A DNA stretch of 60,000 bases from Branchiostoma floridae (Eukaryota; Chordata; Leptocardii; Amphioxiformes; Branchiostomatidae). The translations under genes were made by a program, and so were the position numbers. This document shows, in pieces, positions 35,970-48,500 of this stretch; position 1 is the stretch's first letter, and every line of letters starts with the position of its first letter. The notes under the pieces were generated by a model. It was not told the origin of the DNA, ran no database searches, and was given only the letters and a program-made list of their open reading frames with translations. The stretch is from positions 9,390,715 through 9,450,714 of the forward strand of contig NC_049996.1 of assembly GCF_000003815.2 (NCBI RefSeq), written 5' to 3'.

Positions 35970-36387
35970 CTTTTACGATCGTTTGTCCACCGTTTTGCTT
36001 CTCTTCGGAGGACGCAGTTTGTGACGTAATCATGGCCGTTATGAGTGACAGATCCACGGAGCTTCGCCTCCTCTCCTCCCCAGAATCCTCCTCTACAGGC
36101 TCCACTACAGGCTCGCGGTACCACCATTCTTTAAGCTTGTACCTTAAGCCTTCGAACCAATCAATGAACGCGTAGTAATCCGCTTCGATTTGGGTAAGAA
36201 TGATATCACCTTTCCTTGATATGTGTGGGGGTAGATATTCCTGTACCAATCTCCACGCAAATCCAATCAGGACAGGAATCCAGCGCGTTACGATGACGTA
36301 GTTAATGTAGATTACACACATGACCATGATGCAGACTATCGCTACGTCATAGAGGAACAACAGGAACTCGTAGAAGCTCGAAAACAT
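35970..36387 (-). CDS. PDE1: PDE1 exon 1: putative membrane-anchor N-terminus
   Basis: Open for 139 codons plus one base, from an ATG in a favourable context (CCGCCATG) with an in-frame TAA upstream, to a GTACCG donor. Residues about 9-32 are strongly hydrophobic (FLLFLYDVAIVCIMVMCVIY) and a second hydrophobic stretch (WIPVLIGFAW) follows at about 36-45, suggesting one membrane span or a hairpin. The remainder is charged and carries RRRSSVDLS, a PKA/CaMK-type phosphorylation-site-like sequence. The phase-1 end fits exon 2. Known PDE1 proteins are soluble, so this is unexpected. The exon could instead belong to another transcript, but its ATG, donor, phase and position all fit the PDE1 5' end. 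Confidence 0.65.
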
Positions 36388-36480
36388 GGCGGAACAAAGA
36401 TGGCTGACACTACCAAAATACTCTTACCTCCCCTGGCGGAACTAAAACGATTTCTCAGTTATAATCCAGTCTACAACTTT
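36388..36480 (-). promoter_or_regulatory. Presumed PDE1 5'UTR/core promoter region
   Basis: Immediately upstream of the exon 1 ATG. It holds GCCATCTT (AAGATGGC on the plus strand at 36397-36404), a YY1-type motif often found at TATA-less start sites. No TATA box is seen. The role is inferred from position. Confidence 0.35.
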
Positions 36481-38747
36481 ATCAGAGCTCAGTCACGATT
36501 GCCAGACGCCCTCTTCAAACGAAGATAACGTGGTCTTTTCAAATCCTCCCGTACATGGGCTATATTTCAGTCAGTTCAGTCAGCCGCCCACTTGAAGCCT
36601 TTGTATCTCGAAATTGTCACACGACTTCTGACATGTCCTCATGAAACAAAAAGGCTAAAGTGAGTACCTACACCCGTCAAACGTAGACCCCAGATACTCC
36701 TTGCAAAATTCCAGCGCTATCCACGATATCCGATTTTCCTTGGCTTATTTGGTCCTTGTGGTAAAATAGCCGTTCTTGAGGTGTTGTCCATCGTAGCCCC
36801 AGTACCTGTAGAGGGTCCCTGCGTTACTGTGATGGCAGTGGTGATTCATTCATCTTTCATCTGATAATCGTCGTTCCCGTTTTGAAAAAGGACAAAGGAG
36901 GTATAAAACCATACCAGCACCGAGCATCCAGTTCTCGAGTAACAAATCTCTGAATGTGTAAAGTATGCATCAGTTCCACAGATAGGCAGGTTCCATAGTC
37001 GAAAGAGAAAATACCTCAATGCCTCTACCACCGCTGCTTGCTGCCTGATCGGGCAAGGCTTCGCAGCCTCGCTCATTTCCATCCCAATTGAGGTCAAATT
37101 CGCTTAAAAGCATTCGTTTAGCCGGCTCTTTCTCGTGTAGGGTGTGGAAATGTTCTCTAATTGTATCTCCATGGTTACGGTTATTAATGACAGCGTGCTC
37201 AGACAATGCTACTGAATGGTTGATTGCTACCCATACCATAGTGATGCGCTGTCCAATGCTCCTCTAATGGCATGGACACCAAGTGCTCTCTACCAGTGAC
37301 CTCTACTTCCATTATCTATTTAGACGTGGAGTTGTCGTTTCGTTTTATTTGCAAGGCGTATAGGTTATACATGCATTGACAAAGTATAGCGTAAAGCATT
37401 GAGCTGTCCCCAGTCCATTGTCCATAGTGTAAACATGTGTATTGTAATATTCACTTGTCCTGTCTGCACATGTCCATGTCCTTTCCCCTTTGTTTTTCAC
37501 ATGCACTTAAGTCATACGCAGCTGCTAATAATCCACATTGAACGTGGGCTAAGCAGTATTGGAGATGATGAAGAAGCTTATTAGTGCTATATTGGGGAAT
37601 TAATTGAAACAATGTAGATGTAAAATTATCATCTGCTAGCCCCAACAATAACTATCACGTTATGCTGTTTGTTTGCTTAATTCGACAGATAAACTAAGGT
37701 GGGCTGATAAAGCAACCGTGCGTTGAATGAGTTGATTTATTAGTTGCCCTCCCCCTCCCCCACATTAACCAAAGTAAAACACCATGTAGTTTGACCGTCG
37801 GTCGCAAGGTGTCTTCACTGAGCTGTAGACCATCAAAATGAATCTTTGCGATGTCGCAAATTCTCAGGACACTTGCATTAAACAGAAACAAATGTACTTT
37901 TAGAATACATTTCCCTATATGTAAACTATTGGTTAACCTTTTTATATTGATGTAAGTTTTCATATTGATGTAAGTTTTTGATACGTTAGTGAATTGTCGA
38001 TTGCGTCATCCACATAGCTTTAAAGACGACGTTTCAAATGGCCTAAGTATTCTGCGTTCACGTGCACGTTAACAAACCTCTGATTGAAATACCCAGAAGA
38101 GTATACCAAATGATGCCCTATTACCTCCTTGAGTGATAGAACCGTTCAGTTGAGTCGAAAACCATCGACTTCACCATTACGGCCTGCTCAAACCGAAGAG
38201 CCGTGACCTAGGAGACTGCTTATTCCCAAATCAACTTTTAAGCCCCCACACATCATGTGTCTAAGAGCACTTACAACTGACGTGCTGTAGAGAGCGCACG
38301 CTGTCTACATATAGATTAGTCGTTATCATATAGACCAGACCACTGTTACTGCTAGCCATTGGAGACTATGTTAAGATACAGTGTAACGAGGCTTCATAAA
38401 AGTATTAACACGCTTTTTAATCTTGAAAACCCCACCAGAAAATCACAAGGGTCTAGTTCATGAAAATGGAAAGAAAACATGGGTTCACTGGCTCAAAGTC
38501 TTAGAGCGGCTAAAAGGTTCTAAACGGTCGCAATTTCTGCTATGTCCATCTGCGTTGTGAATACCAGATCACACATGTACAACTCAGACCTGTTCTTTAC
38601 AAGCAAAAAAAAATGTAACCAAATTTTCACCAAACTGCGAAAACATAGACCCTCCCTGTTCCAATACCTTGCCACTACTGGTTCCTTCTAACATGAAAAT
38701 GCTAAATTGGACATAAATTTTAAGGAATAGATTCGAAGGTTTTCAAA

Positions 38748-38959
38748 TACTGTAAATGCAGAAATGTTCGCGGTGGATTAATGTTCGCGGTTTTCGCGGC
38801 GGTCGCTTTACCGCGAATTTAAATCCACCGCGAACATTTTTTCATAACAGTAAGAGACTGCAGTGCATGGTGCTACCGCGAAATTAAAACCACCGCGAAA
38901 AGTCTATTTTCCCGCTACCGCGAAATTAAATCCCCGCGAACTTAAATCCATTTACAGTA
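38748..38959. mobile_element. MITE with TACTGTAAATG termini and CGCG-rich interior
   Basis: Ends TACTGTAAATG and CATTTACAGTA are inverted, consistent with a TA target duplication. The interior is built of inverted GTTCGCGGTGGATT and CCACCGCGAA blocks. It is non-coding. Confidence 0.8.
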
Positions 38960-39100
38960 TGTTAAGTAGGTACTGAAACCGTTTATAGTCCCAACGTATT
39001 GCGCAACGCAACCGCGATGTCAGTCGTAGACACGCAACCAAGGGATACAGTCACAGGACTCATATGTACAGTCACTGTAGCAAATTCATTCAAACACTCC

Positions 39101-39278
39101 TAATCTCCAAGCAGATCCTACGGTAGCATGAGATAGTATTAAAAGCTGGCAGAGGGGTGAAGCCGGCCTAGGAGCGTGTATGCTACCGGAGTCCATCTCA
39201 CTCCCTTTGGCCGGCTATACTCCTTAGCCGGCTTTGATACTATCTTACTATGGCACCGTAGGCTCTGCTTGGAAATTA
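39101..39278. mobile_element. MITE family A, copy 3
   Basis: Starts TAATCTCCAAGCAGATCCTA and ends with an inverse copy (GTAGGCTCTGCTTGGAAATTA). It has an interior in common with copies 1 and 2, including AGCCGGC and a GTAGCAT/ATAGTAT motif. No clear target duplication was found. Confidence 0.8.
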
Positions 39279-40380
39279 CCTCAAGCCTAAAGCATATATT
39301 CATCACTGTCAACAGATAATAAACTAGATACTGCTTGAAGAAATTTTTTTCCTACTTGTGAACAAATGAGAGTATGTATTTTCTTCACCCGGACTGACAG
39401 ATCAGACTTCAGCTCATGTTGTTGTTGACAGGGCCCTGTGGCTGCACGCTAATAGCAAGAATTACCCTTTGATGTCCGTTGACAGATGTTTCATCAAATA
39501 ACCTTCGATCCAAGTCAGGCCAGAGGTGATTTGAGTGATCTTCCCCGTTCCATCTTTTGCCGAACATAACTCCTTTATGTTATGTTCAACCAATACCTCT
39601 AAGCAAAGCTGTCGATAGACTAGAAAAATGATTACAGACACGAAGTACCAAAGACTTTACCCGGGTTGCCCCTTGCTGTTGTAAACGCCACCTTCGAGAA
39701 GTGGGGTCAACCTTCATGGTGACCTTTTAAACCTTTACTCGCCGGGTGACGCTCTTGATGGTTAAGGAGACGTTAAAGTCTCTAGTAATAACCGCCCTAG
39801 GGAGGGCCTTACTGCCCGTTAGTACAAAGGGTGTACGTACATCCTACTGACGTCATGAAAGCCATTTCTGACAGCGTAGACTTGCGTATAATACCGTGTT
39901 GAAGAGAAGTGAAGATCTTCTGGTTGTTGAGTACAATACGTTGTTCAGTACGCCATTTCCAGTTTGTAATGATGTTGGGGAAGACGGATCAACATGGAGA
40001 CTCGCGCGGCCGGATTCGTGATTGCAGACTTTGCTCTTGTCTTTCCGAGCTTGCGCAAGGGCTACGCAAACAGGTTATTCAATACGTGTTCAAATGAGAG
40101 GCAACGTGTATGAGCTGTCAGCTGTGAAAGGTTGACAATGGCCTGGGGATAAGGTCACATACACGGTTCGAGAAAAGCGCGAAAGTGCATACTGAACTTA
40201 TCATGTAATGGCATAACTGTGAGTGTTTTTCACACGTCATCTTTTAATAGTGCTGATGGCAGTTTGCTCTGTATTGTAGTCATCGCCTGACCATATAATC
40301 ATAGAGGACAGGGTCAATCGCAGGGTATATTTCAGACTTGATGCACAGTTTTTTTACTTATTTTTCTATTTGCTTCTGGA

Positions 40381-40626
40381 CAGACGAGGGCAATGTGGCA
40401 CTGCACTCAAGTTTTGTACCCTATATTAAAAGTGCCACATACACGGTACAGACAGAAGGTAAAGGTAGTCTTTTTACCTCCCCGACCGAAGTCAGGTATA
40501 CATTTTTACACCTGAGGAAGGTCGTGTAAAGTGCCTTTCCCAAGGGCACAACGTCGGGGGCACGGCGGGGATCGAACTCAGGACCTATAGATTCCGAGCC
40601 GAAAGCCCTACCAGTTACGCCACGCC
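40381..40626 (-). mobile_element. tRNA-derived SINE, copy 2
   Basis: Minus-strand element with a tRNA-like head whose B box reads GAGTTCGATCC (plus-strand GGATCGAACTC near 40570). A central block and hairpin tail shared with 2480-2724 follow. The head is better preserved than in copy 1. It is not a functional tRNA gene. Confidence 0.78.
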
Positions 40627-41984
40627 CGATGCACAGTTACGTCCCCAATTCGACGTGACGGCGATCGCGCTGCGATTTTGCTGACAGCTAAATTGACTTG
40701 CATGATGTAAAACTATGACTAAAAAGACAACAAATAGAAATGATTCTGAGCTAGCTCACCGCCGTATTCTTTCCACCGAAAAGGGAACCAACATAGACAA
40801 TCAGAACGGCGTAGGTGCCTTTAAGGCACAATAGGTTTATGTGTCACGATCACCCTATGCCCTTTAAGTGCCAAAGAATTGATTGAAGCTTTGCCTTTGA
40901 CATTTGACTTCCTTTTTTTGCACTAGAAGAAATTAGATGATAGAAAGTTCGTTAGCTTCCATCAAAAACTAGAAGGTACGGACGTGCCGCCTATGTCTCA
41001 CCACTAAGCCAATTTTACGTGCGGTCTAACGAACAAAAAGTGACAACTCATAATGTAACGGCTACACTGGGAATTATCCAAGGCAATCGCAGACGTTAAT
41101 TTGAACTGTGCACGGTTAGACGGTATCTAATCCATTAACGTAATTAACATATCAGCTTACATTAAGTAAATGTCCATTAGAGGTCACCCGTAATGAAATA
41201 ACCACAGATGATATTACAGTGAATTATCAATAATGTAGCAACTATGCGAAATATTACTGTGATTGTAAATTATCACTGAAAGTTGATATGTAGAGATTAT
41301 TAGATTGCGCAGCGTACATGTATGTTTAATCAACGTAGATTAGATTCCAGGTTTGTACCAATCATCTGTCATCATAAATGTGTAGACATTTTAACACGTC
41401 TGGTCAAGGCTTGCCCCATGGCTTGTTTCAGCTTGTATATAACGTCTTGCGAAATTAAACCGGGCTGAAGTGCATGGTGCATTGTTCTTGACCTGAGACA
41501 AGCACGTAGTAGATATAAGGCAATAGACACAAGACTCAACAAGCGTTCGCAGAACTCAACCTTCGTGAAATGGGTGAGGGTGTGGTGGTTTGAGGGTGTT
41601 TTTTTTATAGACATCTCAGGGGCTAGCCTAACAGTATATGATACGTCCGATTGGCAAAATTGTCCGGAATTCTACATGATTTTTTCCGAGCCTATGTAGT
41701 TGCTTTGGAGTGGAATAATTTGGTTCACAGATTGTCATGGTATTTGGAATGCAGATAGTTTTTGTCATGGACTGTGAGCGAGCGAATGAGTGAGATAGCT
41801 CTGGAGATGCCTTACATAATCAAATTTTATCATACAAATTAGGGGCTAATTTGCATAGGTAATGAGGACAGTTTATAAGCCTACTTCATTTCATATTAGC
41901 AGATACTGAAACATAAGACACATGTAACTAACAAAGAGAGAAATACTAGCCTAACTGAGTAGTGTACTAGTATGTCCGATTGGG

Positions 41985-42496
41985 CCACAGCAAGTAAATT
42001 TTATGGATGACATCCGCGAATGCATTAAATTTCGCCTGATTTCAGAAAAAAAAACAAGAATTTTTTCTTCTGCAGGGACCGTCAACATGACGATAAAGTA
42101 CCATAATTAGCAAATATGTTGTGTTGTAGCCTAATGATTGTACTTGTACAAGTGACACTTGCGAGATACCCAGGACTGTAGTTGTAGAAATAAAATTTAT
42201 TGGATATATGGAAGCTATGAGTGTGCTTACCAAATTTGTTGATGATGCCAGTCTACGACACTAGTGTCACTTTTACCATACCAGTGCATGTCTTAAAAAC
42301 AGGAATGAATGCCTTGTTGGCTCTGATGCCATGTTTTGTCCCTTTAATTCTTTTTACAACAGTCATCAGAACTTTATGGTGCCTATTTTTGAAAATGTAG
42401 CTGTCTTGTTTTTTTCACCTATCTTGTTTTTTTCACCCTATCGCACTTTTTTTGCAGTCTGCAGAGGATGTCATCCATAAAATTTACTTGCTGTGG
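41985..42496. mobile_element. Foldback element with perfect 31-bp inverted repeats
   Basis: Positions 41985-42015 (starting CCACAGCAAGTAAATTTTAT) and 42466-42496 are perfect inverted copies. Similar GGGGATGCC...ATAATCAA sequences occur outside at about 41810 and 42620, so the full element may be larger. Confidence 0.7.
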
Positions 42497-44844
42497 CCTT
42501 TGTAAAAATTCCCGGAATTTACACCAAGTCTTACGCGCGTGCGCAATTGCATCATCCCTTTGGAGGGTATACATGGGAGGGGTTGACGGATCGTCGTGAT
42601 TTTTGATCTCTAGATAACTTGGGGGATGCCTTCTATAATCAAGTTCTATCAATGCAAACCAGGGGCTAGGTTGCACAATTAATGAATCCGCAGCATTTCA
42701 TAACAGGACAGTCAAACGTACATGTATTACATTTGTAACTGAAAAAAAAGATATTTATAGATATTAAATATGCACATTGCTGCCTAGCTCCGCAATTTAG
42801 TACGTTATATACTTCCAATGTGTATAATGGACTATCGAGATAAAACAAATATTGACGACTTGATACATTGCATGGACCTTTCCACAAAGTAATAATAGTT
42901 TTTTGTACAACCCCCTTTACGTATAATATACGACTCGTGCGGTAGAGATCATTATTGCCGACTTGTTGCTTGCAACAATGATGATGTAACATTCTTTGTT
43001 TCACAATGCAGTCCACTACATTGTGTATCCCATATGTCTAATGTACAGTCCCTATAAACAATCATATCAATGACTACAAGTTACTGTGAAAAACACTTAA
43101 CCCTGCTCCACTTCGTACATAAACTTTACGTAACTTTGTCCAGCAATGTATTGTACCGGTAGTAACTGTTACGTGTATAGACCCTTTTAAAACGTATGAT
43201 ATACGCCCCTGTATACAATATCATCATTACCCTTATTCTTGGTCTACAGATTATCAAATCTTATGGGATACATGTACACCCCATCATGTATAATGTACTA
43301 TCCCTATAAACCATTTTCTTGTAGTCTTCGATACAAACGTCTGTCGCAACTATGACCTTGAGGGTCACTTCCTGTGGGGTCGGGTAGGTCCATGCACAAC
43401 TGCATGACGTAATCACCTAAATATAGAACCGTTACACCATTACACCCAAATATAGCCACACTGGTTTACTGCCGGACCTATTTTCCAACTACAAACATCC
43501 CCGGCAAAACCGTCAAAAGCCACTAAACGATAAAACGCCACGTACGTTTCTTCACTGTCTCAAGAGCTACCCACATACCAAATATCAGATCAATCTGTCA
43601 TGCCGTTCATGAGATTTTCTGTCCACAGACACGTACCCTACAACGGTTTGCACACATACCTATTGCATTCTGCTAATTACCTCCTAATTTGCATAATAAT
43701 CATACAATTATGTACATCACTACCTAAGCTATCTGCATACCTACAGTCATTCCGATCCATCGACCCCTGCTTCCATAATTCCTTCTCAAAACCTAACACA
43801 AGAATGACTTTCACCGCCCCAGCAAAACCCCTAAGTGGCCAAAACTTACACACCTTACTATTCATTTATACAGCTACTTACCACTTAAAAATCATCACCC
43901 AAACATGTCCCGAAAAAAAAATATCAAAACCGGAAGTTCTGCTGCAGTACAATAACACTCCGCTAGAGCGCCCTGCCGTAACGCAATTCCTACCATTCCT
44001 TCGTCATGTTTAATCCTACCCAGATACCAAATATCAAAACAATCCATCCATGCCTTCCCCAGTTATCAGGCTGACAAACGTCCCTCTCACAAAAAAACAG
44101 CACTCAAAACAAACCCTTCGTTTCACGAAGGGAATAAGCTTTACAAGGCTTGGCGCTCACCCTTCCAATCTACAGGCTCAAAAGATTCTCAAGAAATCTT
44201 GAGAATCCTAGCCCACTATAGGATCTGCCCTCCACAATTTTGTGTTATGTCAGTATGAGCTGTAATACAAAAAAATCTATATATATTCAGCCATACCTTA
44301 ATCAGTCCTCTGCTGTATAGCATGTATTAATCATTGACCGTAGAGCCAATTTCATCTACCCTTGCGAAGTAAGTTATCGCTCCCCTCCCGCTAACTTGGT
44401 CCGCAATTTGCTTGTTGCCTTTCGGGATACCGCATTATTGGGTACGTAATTGATGGTATCATCCTGATGAGATCTTGTTTTATTCCTTTCGGGTATCAAA
44501 TAATTGATCACCATTGTACGGGCGCCGACATTGGAAGTCTTATGCTTCGATGAGTTCACACAGAGGACCTTGAAGGTCAGAGCGTCATAGAGGCATAGGG
44601 GCGAACTTGATAATGGAATTGGATCGGGAAGTAGCCAGTGGGTCGAATGAAAGTAATCACATCCATGTTTCAGTGGCTCTACGTCCTGAGATGGGAAGGA
44701 TCAAACATGTCTACTCTCCGTGAGGACATTGCTTAATGATGCATCTTCCCCATCAACGATCAAAGTTCCGACATGGTAACTTATAATGGATTTATGGTTC
44801 ATCACATTACATATTGTACTGATGTGGAAAAAAATATGACAATA

Positions 44845-45504
44845 CGCCATTTCCAGACTTGAGTATGCAGTCTGGCACTAAGCCGCTGGTACTTAACTCC
44901 TTTTGATTGATGTTACGTGTAGAAGGGGAACCTGCAGCATCGTCTATCTTAGAATGAGCATGCATTGAATCTCAAGCTACTTTGATGTGATATTGCATTA
45001 AGTATAGATGACAGTAGGATTGTAGAACAAATATAAACATGATAAATGTCATCGTAGAAGTCATCCATCTAAAGCTAGGATCACATTTTCCAACCGGGGC
45101 CCACCGGGCAGCTTTCGGCTTTCGGGAACGAAAAGTATGGCACAAAAGACACCAAAGTACACAAGACGTAAAACGAAGAGTCGTGTGCATGGCATGTGTT
45201 TTATGTCTAGGTATACATTCTTATTTTTAGTTTCCTAAAACAGCCCGGCCGGGCCCCGGTTCGGAAAACCCTAGCATTAGATGGATAACTTCTACGATGA
45301 CATTTAGCATGTTGATATTTGTTATACAATCCTACTGTCATTTATACTTTTTGCAATATCACATTAAAGTAGTTTTAGATTCAATGCATGCTTATTTTAA
45401 GATAGACGATGCTGCAGGTTCCACTTGTACACGTAACATCAATCAAAAGCAGTTAAGTACCGGCGGCTTAGTGCCAGACTGCATACTCAAGTCTGGAAAT
45501 GGCG
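44845..45504. mobile_element. 660-bp foldback element with about 240-bp inverted arms
   Basis: The left arm begins CGCCATTTCCAGACTTGAGT and the right arm ends with its inverse. The arms stay alignable for about 240 bp each, through the CTGCAGCATCGTCTATCTTA and CTACGATGACATTTAGCATG blocks (or their inverses). The short core has GGGGCCC/GGGCCCC-rich sequence. The overlapping open frames on both strands are by-products of this symmetry. Confidence 0.85.
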
Positions 45505-48500
45505 TTGGGCTTCACAGTCTATTACCCGCAGCAATACTCTGACCATCGATCTGAGTCGAAACGAATTGAGAGACCGAGATGAAATTGTCCCTGGTGCCAG
45601 AAAAGCATGCCCTCATCGATCCACTTTAATATTTCATTTTGTATCTGTATCGCTTGCCTGTAAGTCTTACTTTGATGTAACACACTAGCGTTTGTATGAA
45701 TAAGCCGTACACGAATCTACTGACCATCGGCAATCGTACACCGACGTGCAAGCTTTACCTCAAATCCTGGGCCCAAAGCTTCACACCTAGCCAGTTACAA
45801 AGGCTCGCAACACTTTCAGACCTGGTCTAGACCAATAAAGGCTAGACATGATTTGAGTCCTTGACCGTATAGTCCAAGGACAAGTCCAAGACCGAGAACT
45901 AGATATTCCTGAGCCAATAACTAAATCAGCCAGATGACGTGGTCTTTCTATTGTTAAATTTTGACTGGGATTTGTTTGTCGTGACGTCCTCTATGCACTA
46001 TGCAACCTTGTACCCTGAAACTATATTCATTCATAGGATGATAGCGTTGCCAATTGTATAACACTTTCCGACTATATACATTCACATTCCCGCCCTATAC
46101 GTCGCTTATGAAATTATTTCTTTGTAGTAAGGACGATGATGGTAAAAGAAGAACACCAGTAACATCACTGTAACACTCTCTAAATATCGTTTTTTCTCTC
46201 TCTGTGTATAAGGCTTAAGTTTAATGTCACATGGAAGGTGATTCTACAGGGAGTTTGACAATATCAAATGCATGCTTTTCTGAAGCAAGGATTACTTCTG
46301 GAGTATCATTGCGCCCGTGTGGCTTATATTGGACAGCTGTCGAATCGAAAACCTTCAGTTGGACCATAATTGACTTAGATCTCACTCCAGCAAGGCTATC
46401 AACTCTTCCACCGGATCCATGATCTGAGGAAAGCAGTGATAAGAACGAGTGGGGTGGTCTTTGATGTCTGCTTCCATCTCTGTAATGGTCATCCATTACA
46501 TTCCTGAAGCTGTCAGAGTAACGTACAGTGATAATACAGGATGAGAAACGTAAGCTTAGATAACATGTTGGAAGGGGTTAGCGTTGACATTGTCAATCGC
46601 CACGTACTTCAATTCAATTTCGGCAACGGGCATACCGTACATGACAAATGCATCACTAAGAACTACGACAAATAGATCTCTGCTACATGTATTCTATGTT
46701 TATATTAGGGGAGCATCAAGAACTCCTTGTATGGTCATTTTCCAGAGAACTGAATTGGCAGGTCGAAAACTGAGTGACTAGACCGCGCCGTTTGACTGAT
46801 ATTGCCTTCCAACCACAAATCCTTTGGTATTACTTCACCGGAGTAAGAAGAGATGCTAGCTTATGTAACCATGATCCACAGGAAATAGTTTTTCAATCAA
46901 CATTCTACTGACATGCATCAAACAACGGCTTTCAATCTTATTGCATTGTTGAAGTATCGTGCACGTCTAGTATCAGTTATGGATGTTCCTACTACATGTA
47001 TAGCTTACTTGTGTCTGAAATGCATACATATACAAGTGTGCATGTTCAACGTCGTAAAGGCTGCCTGCGTTTTCACATTAGATAAGTTTATATAAATTTC
47101 AGGTAATCTTTTAGACTAAAAAATAGCATGTCTTGCCACTGCAGTCTGCATTCTTGTTTTCATATTTTAAATGGTCATGCATAACTAAGTTAACGATTGT
47201 TCTACACTAAAATAGGCATTGCCTTGAATATTTAACGTAGTCCAATTATTAAACGGATTAAACGAATGTTACAGTGAATCACTCGTGTTAAAGCTAGTCT
47301 TTCTACACTTGTTTAAAGTTTTCCTGAAATTCATATATTCAACGAGGTAGAGTTCGCCAATAGCTAAAATATATTCAACGAGATAGAATTTGCCAAAAGA
47401 ATGAGTAATATCATGCATCTCCTATGCATACTGCGTTTAATATCATAAGTAACATGAATACTGAAAAATTAATGACGTCAGTGTGGTACATCATCATGAC
47501 CTGTGAGTATAGCCAAGATTAAGTCAACTTCAAAATATTAGTCTAATCACTTGATTCATGCAGTTACAAGTAACTTAATATTGTCAGCCAGTTTGTTTCA
47601 CTGCCATATGCTACAGATCTGCAGTGAAATGTGTTCAGTTTATTAAATATCTTTGTCTCTAGGAACCCTAATATTGTTGAAAAAGCTACATTGATCACGA
47701 CTTTGAAAGTGTAACAGTCGTCCTTATTCAACCCCACGCGTTTGAGGGGCAAGTCCACGTAAGTCGTCAATCAAGGTATGTTTGTGTGGAGTACTTTCCG
47801 CTGGAGGCACGTTTGTCGGTTCTAAAGTAGTGAAAAGTCGTAATGTACGGGATTTAGTATGACATCCACGTGATTATAGAGATGTGGGGGACGTGAATTC
47901 GAAGTGAGTACTTTTAAGACTGTGACCCTGGAAGGTGTGCTTATCGTCCATCAAGGACTCTGCTCATGAACTAATCTCACTTTCCTGAAATCTGACATAT
48001 AAAACAGTGATGGATGTGGGTAAACTTTATCATTTCTCTTCTTGAACATAAAGCAAATGGCGCTAGCTTCTTTATTTTTTCTATGACATACAGCATCCAT
48101 CCCTTGTAATGATTTTCCCTTTGTGACCATCATGGAAGAGATGGCGGTGCACGAACAGCACTTAAGCATAAAAACACGCCTTCTGAAACAGAATGAACAA
48201 CGGGAGTACACTCAATATTCGCTGTGTTTGGCATGTAACTACGTAAGCCGGGACGTCTGCCTAATACTAAAAGTAGTTGTTTTACATTTATGTGGTGTAT
48301 GGGAGGGGGGTGTAACTTTTCTCGCCTACCAATTTATCTGCATATAGCAAGCCTCGTTGCTGAAACTCTTTTTTTTATTATTATCACTATGTACTCTTTT
48401 CTGATTATTCATATTCGGGTTTCTGACAGTCATCTAAAAGTAATATATATACAGAAAACAGCACATGCACGTTACAAGTATCCTATTACACCACTTTCGC

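Larger units (their letters stand above)
20033..36387 (-). other. PDE1: PDE1-type Ca2+/calmodulin-dependent 3',5'-cyclic nucleotide phosphodiesterase gene (gene span, 16 coding exons)
   Basis: The gene encodes a class I cyclic-nucleotide phosphodiesterase that hydrolyses cAMP and/or cGMP and is normally stimulated by Ca2+/calmodulin. Sixteen minus-strand exons (418, 84, 157, 117, 183, 64, 117, 141, 101, 126, 102, 121, 82, 252, 105 and 242 bp) join with matching phases into 2412 bp, or 803 residues. In order the protein has a hydrophobic anchor (about 9-47), a Ser/basic linker, a basic amphipathic calmodulin-binding-like stretch (about 210-232), the conserved pre-catalytic region (about 233-380) and the HD catalytic domain (about 381-635), then a charged tail of about 170 residues. 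Key residues are general acid H405, metal ligands H409, H445, D446 and D552, and purine-binding Q603. Their spacing (4, 36, 1, 106, 51) equals that of vertebrate PDE1B as I remember it. At 803 residues the model is longer than typical PDE1 (about 530-700) because of both ends. Family assignment is very secure; the first exon and the two weak donors (exons 3 and 6) are less so. Confidence 0.95.

Noticed and set aside
36846-37239. Overlapping minus-strand frames upstream of PDE1 as a further first exon
   Set aside because: A possible donor (GAG|GTATTT) is weak, and frame and start are ambiguous; not supportable as an exon.
40560-40626. tRNA-like sequence with a B box
   Set aside because: It is the head of a SINE and cannot form a full tRNA; a second degraded copy exists at 2650-2724.
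43600-44013. 137-codon plus-strand open frame
   Set aside because: Low-complexity AC-rich sequence with repeated ATACCAAATATCA motifs, and no domain or splice support.
44972-45542. Overlapping open frames on both strands
   Set aside because: They arise from the symmetric arms of the foldback element at 44845-45504.
46227-46496. 89-codon minus-strand frame preceded by an acceptor-like GCTTCAG
   Set aside because: No downstream partner exon, no recognised domain, and a competing frame of similar quality.
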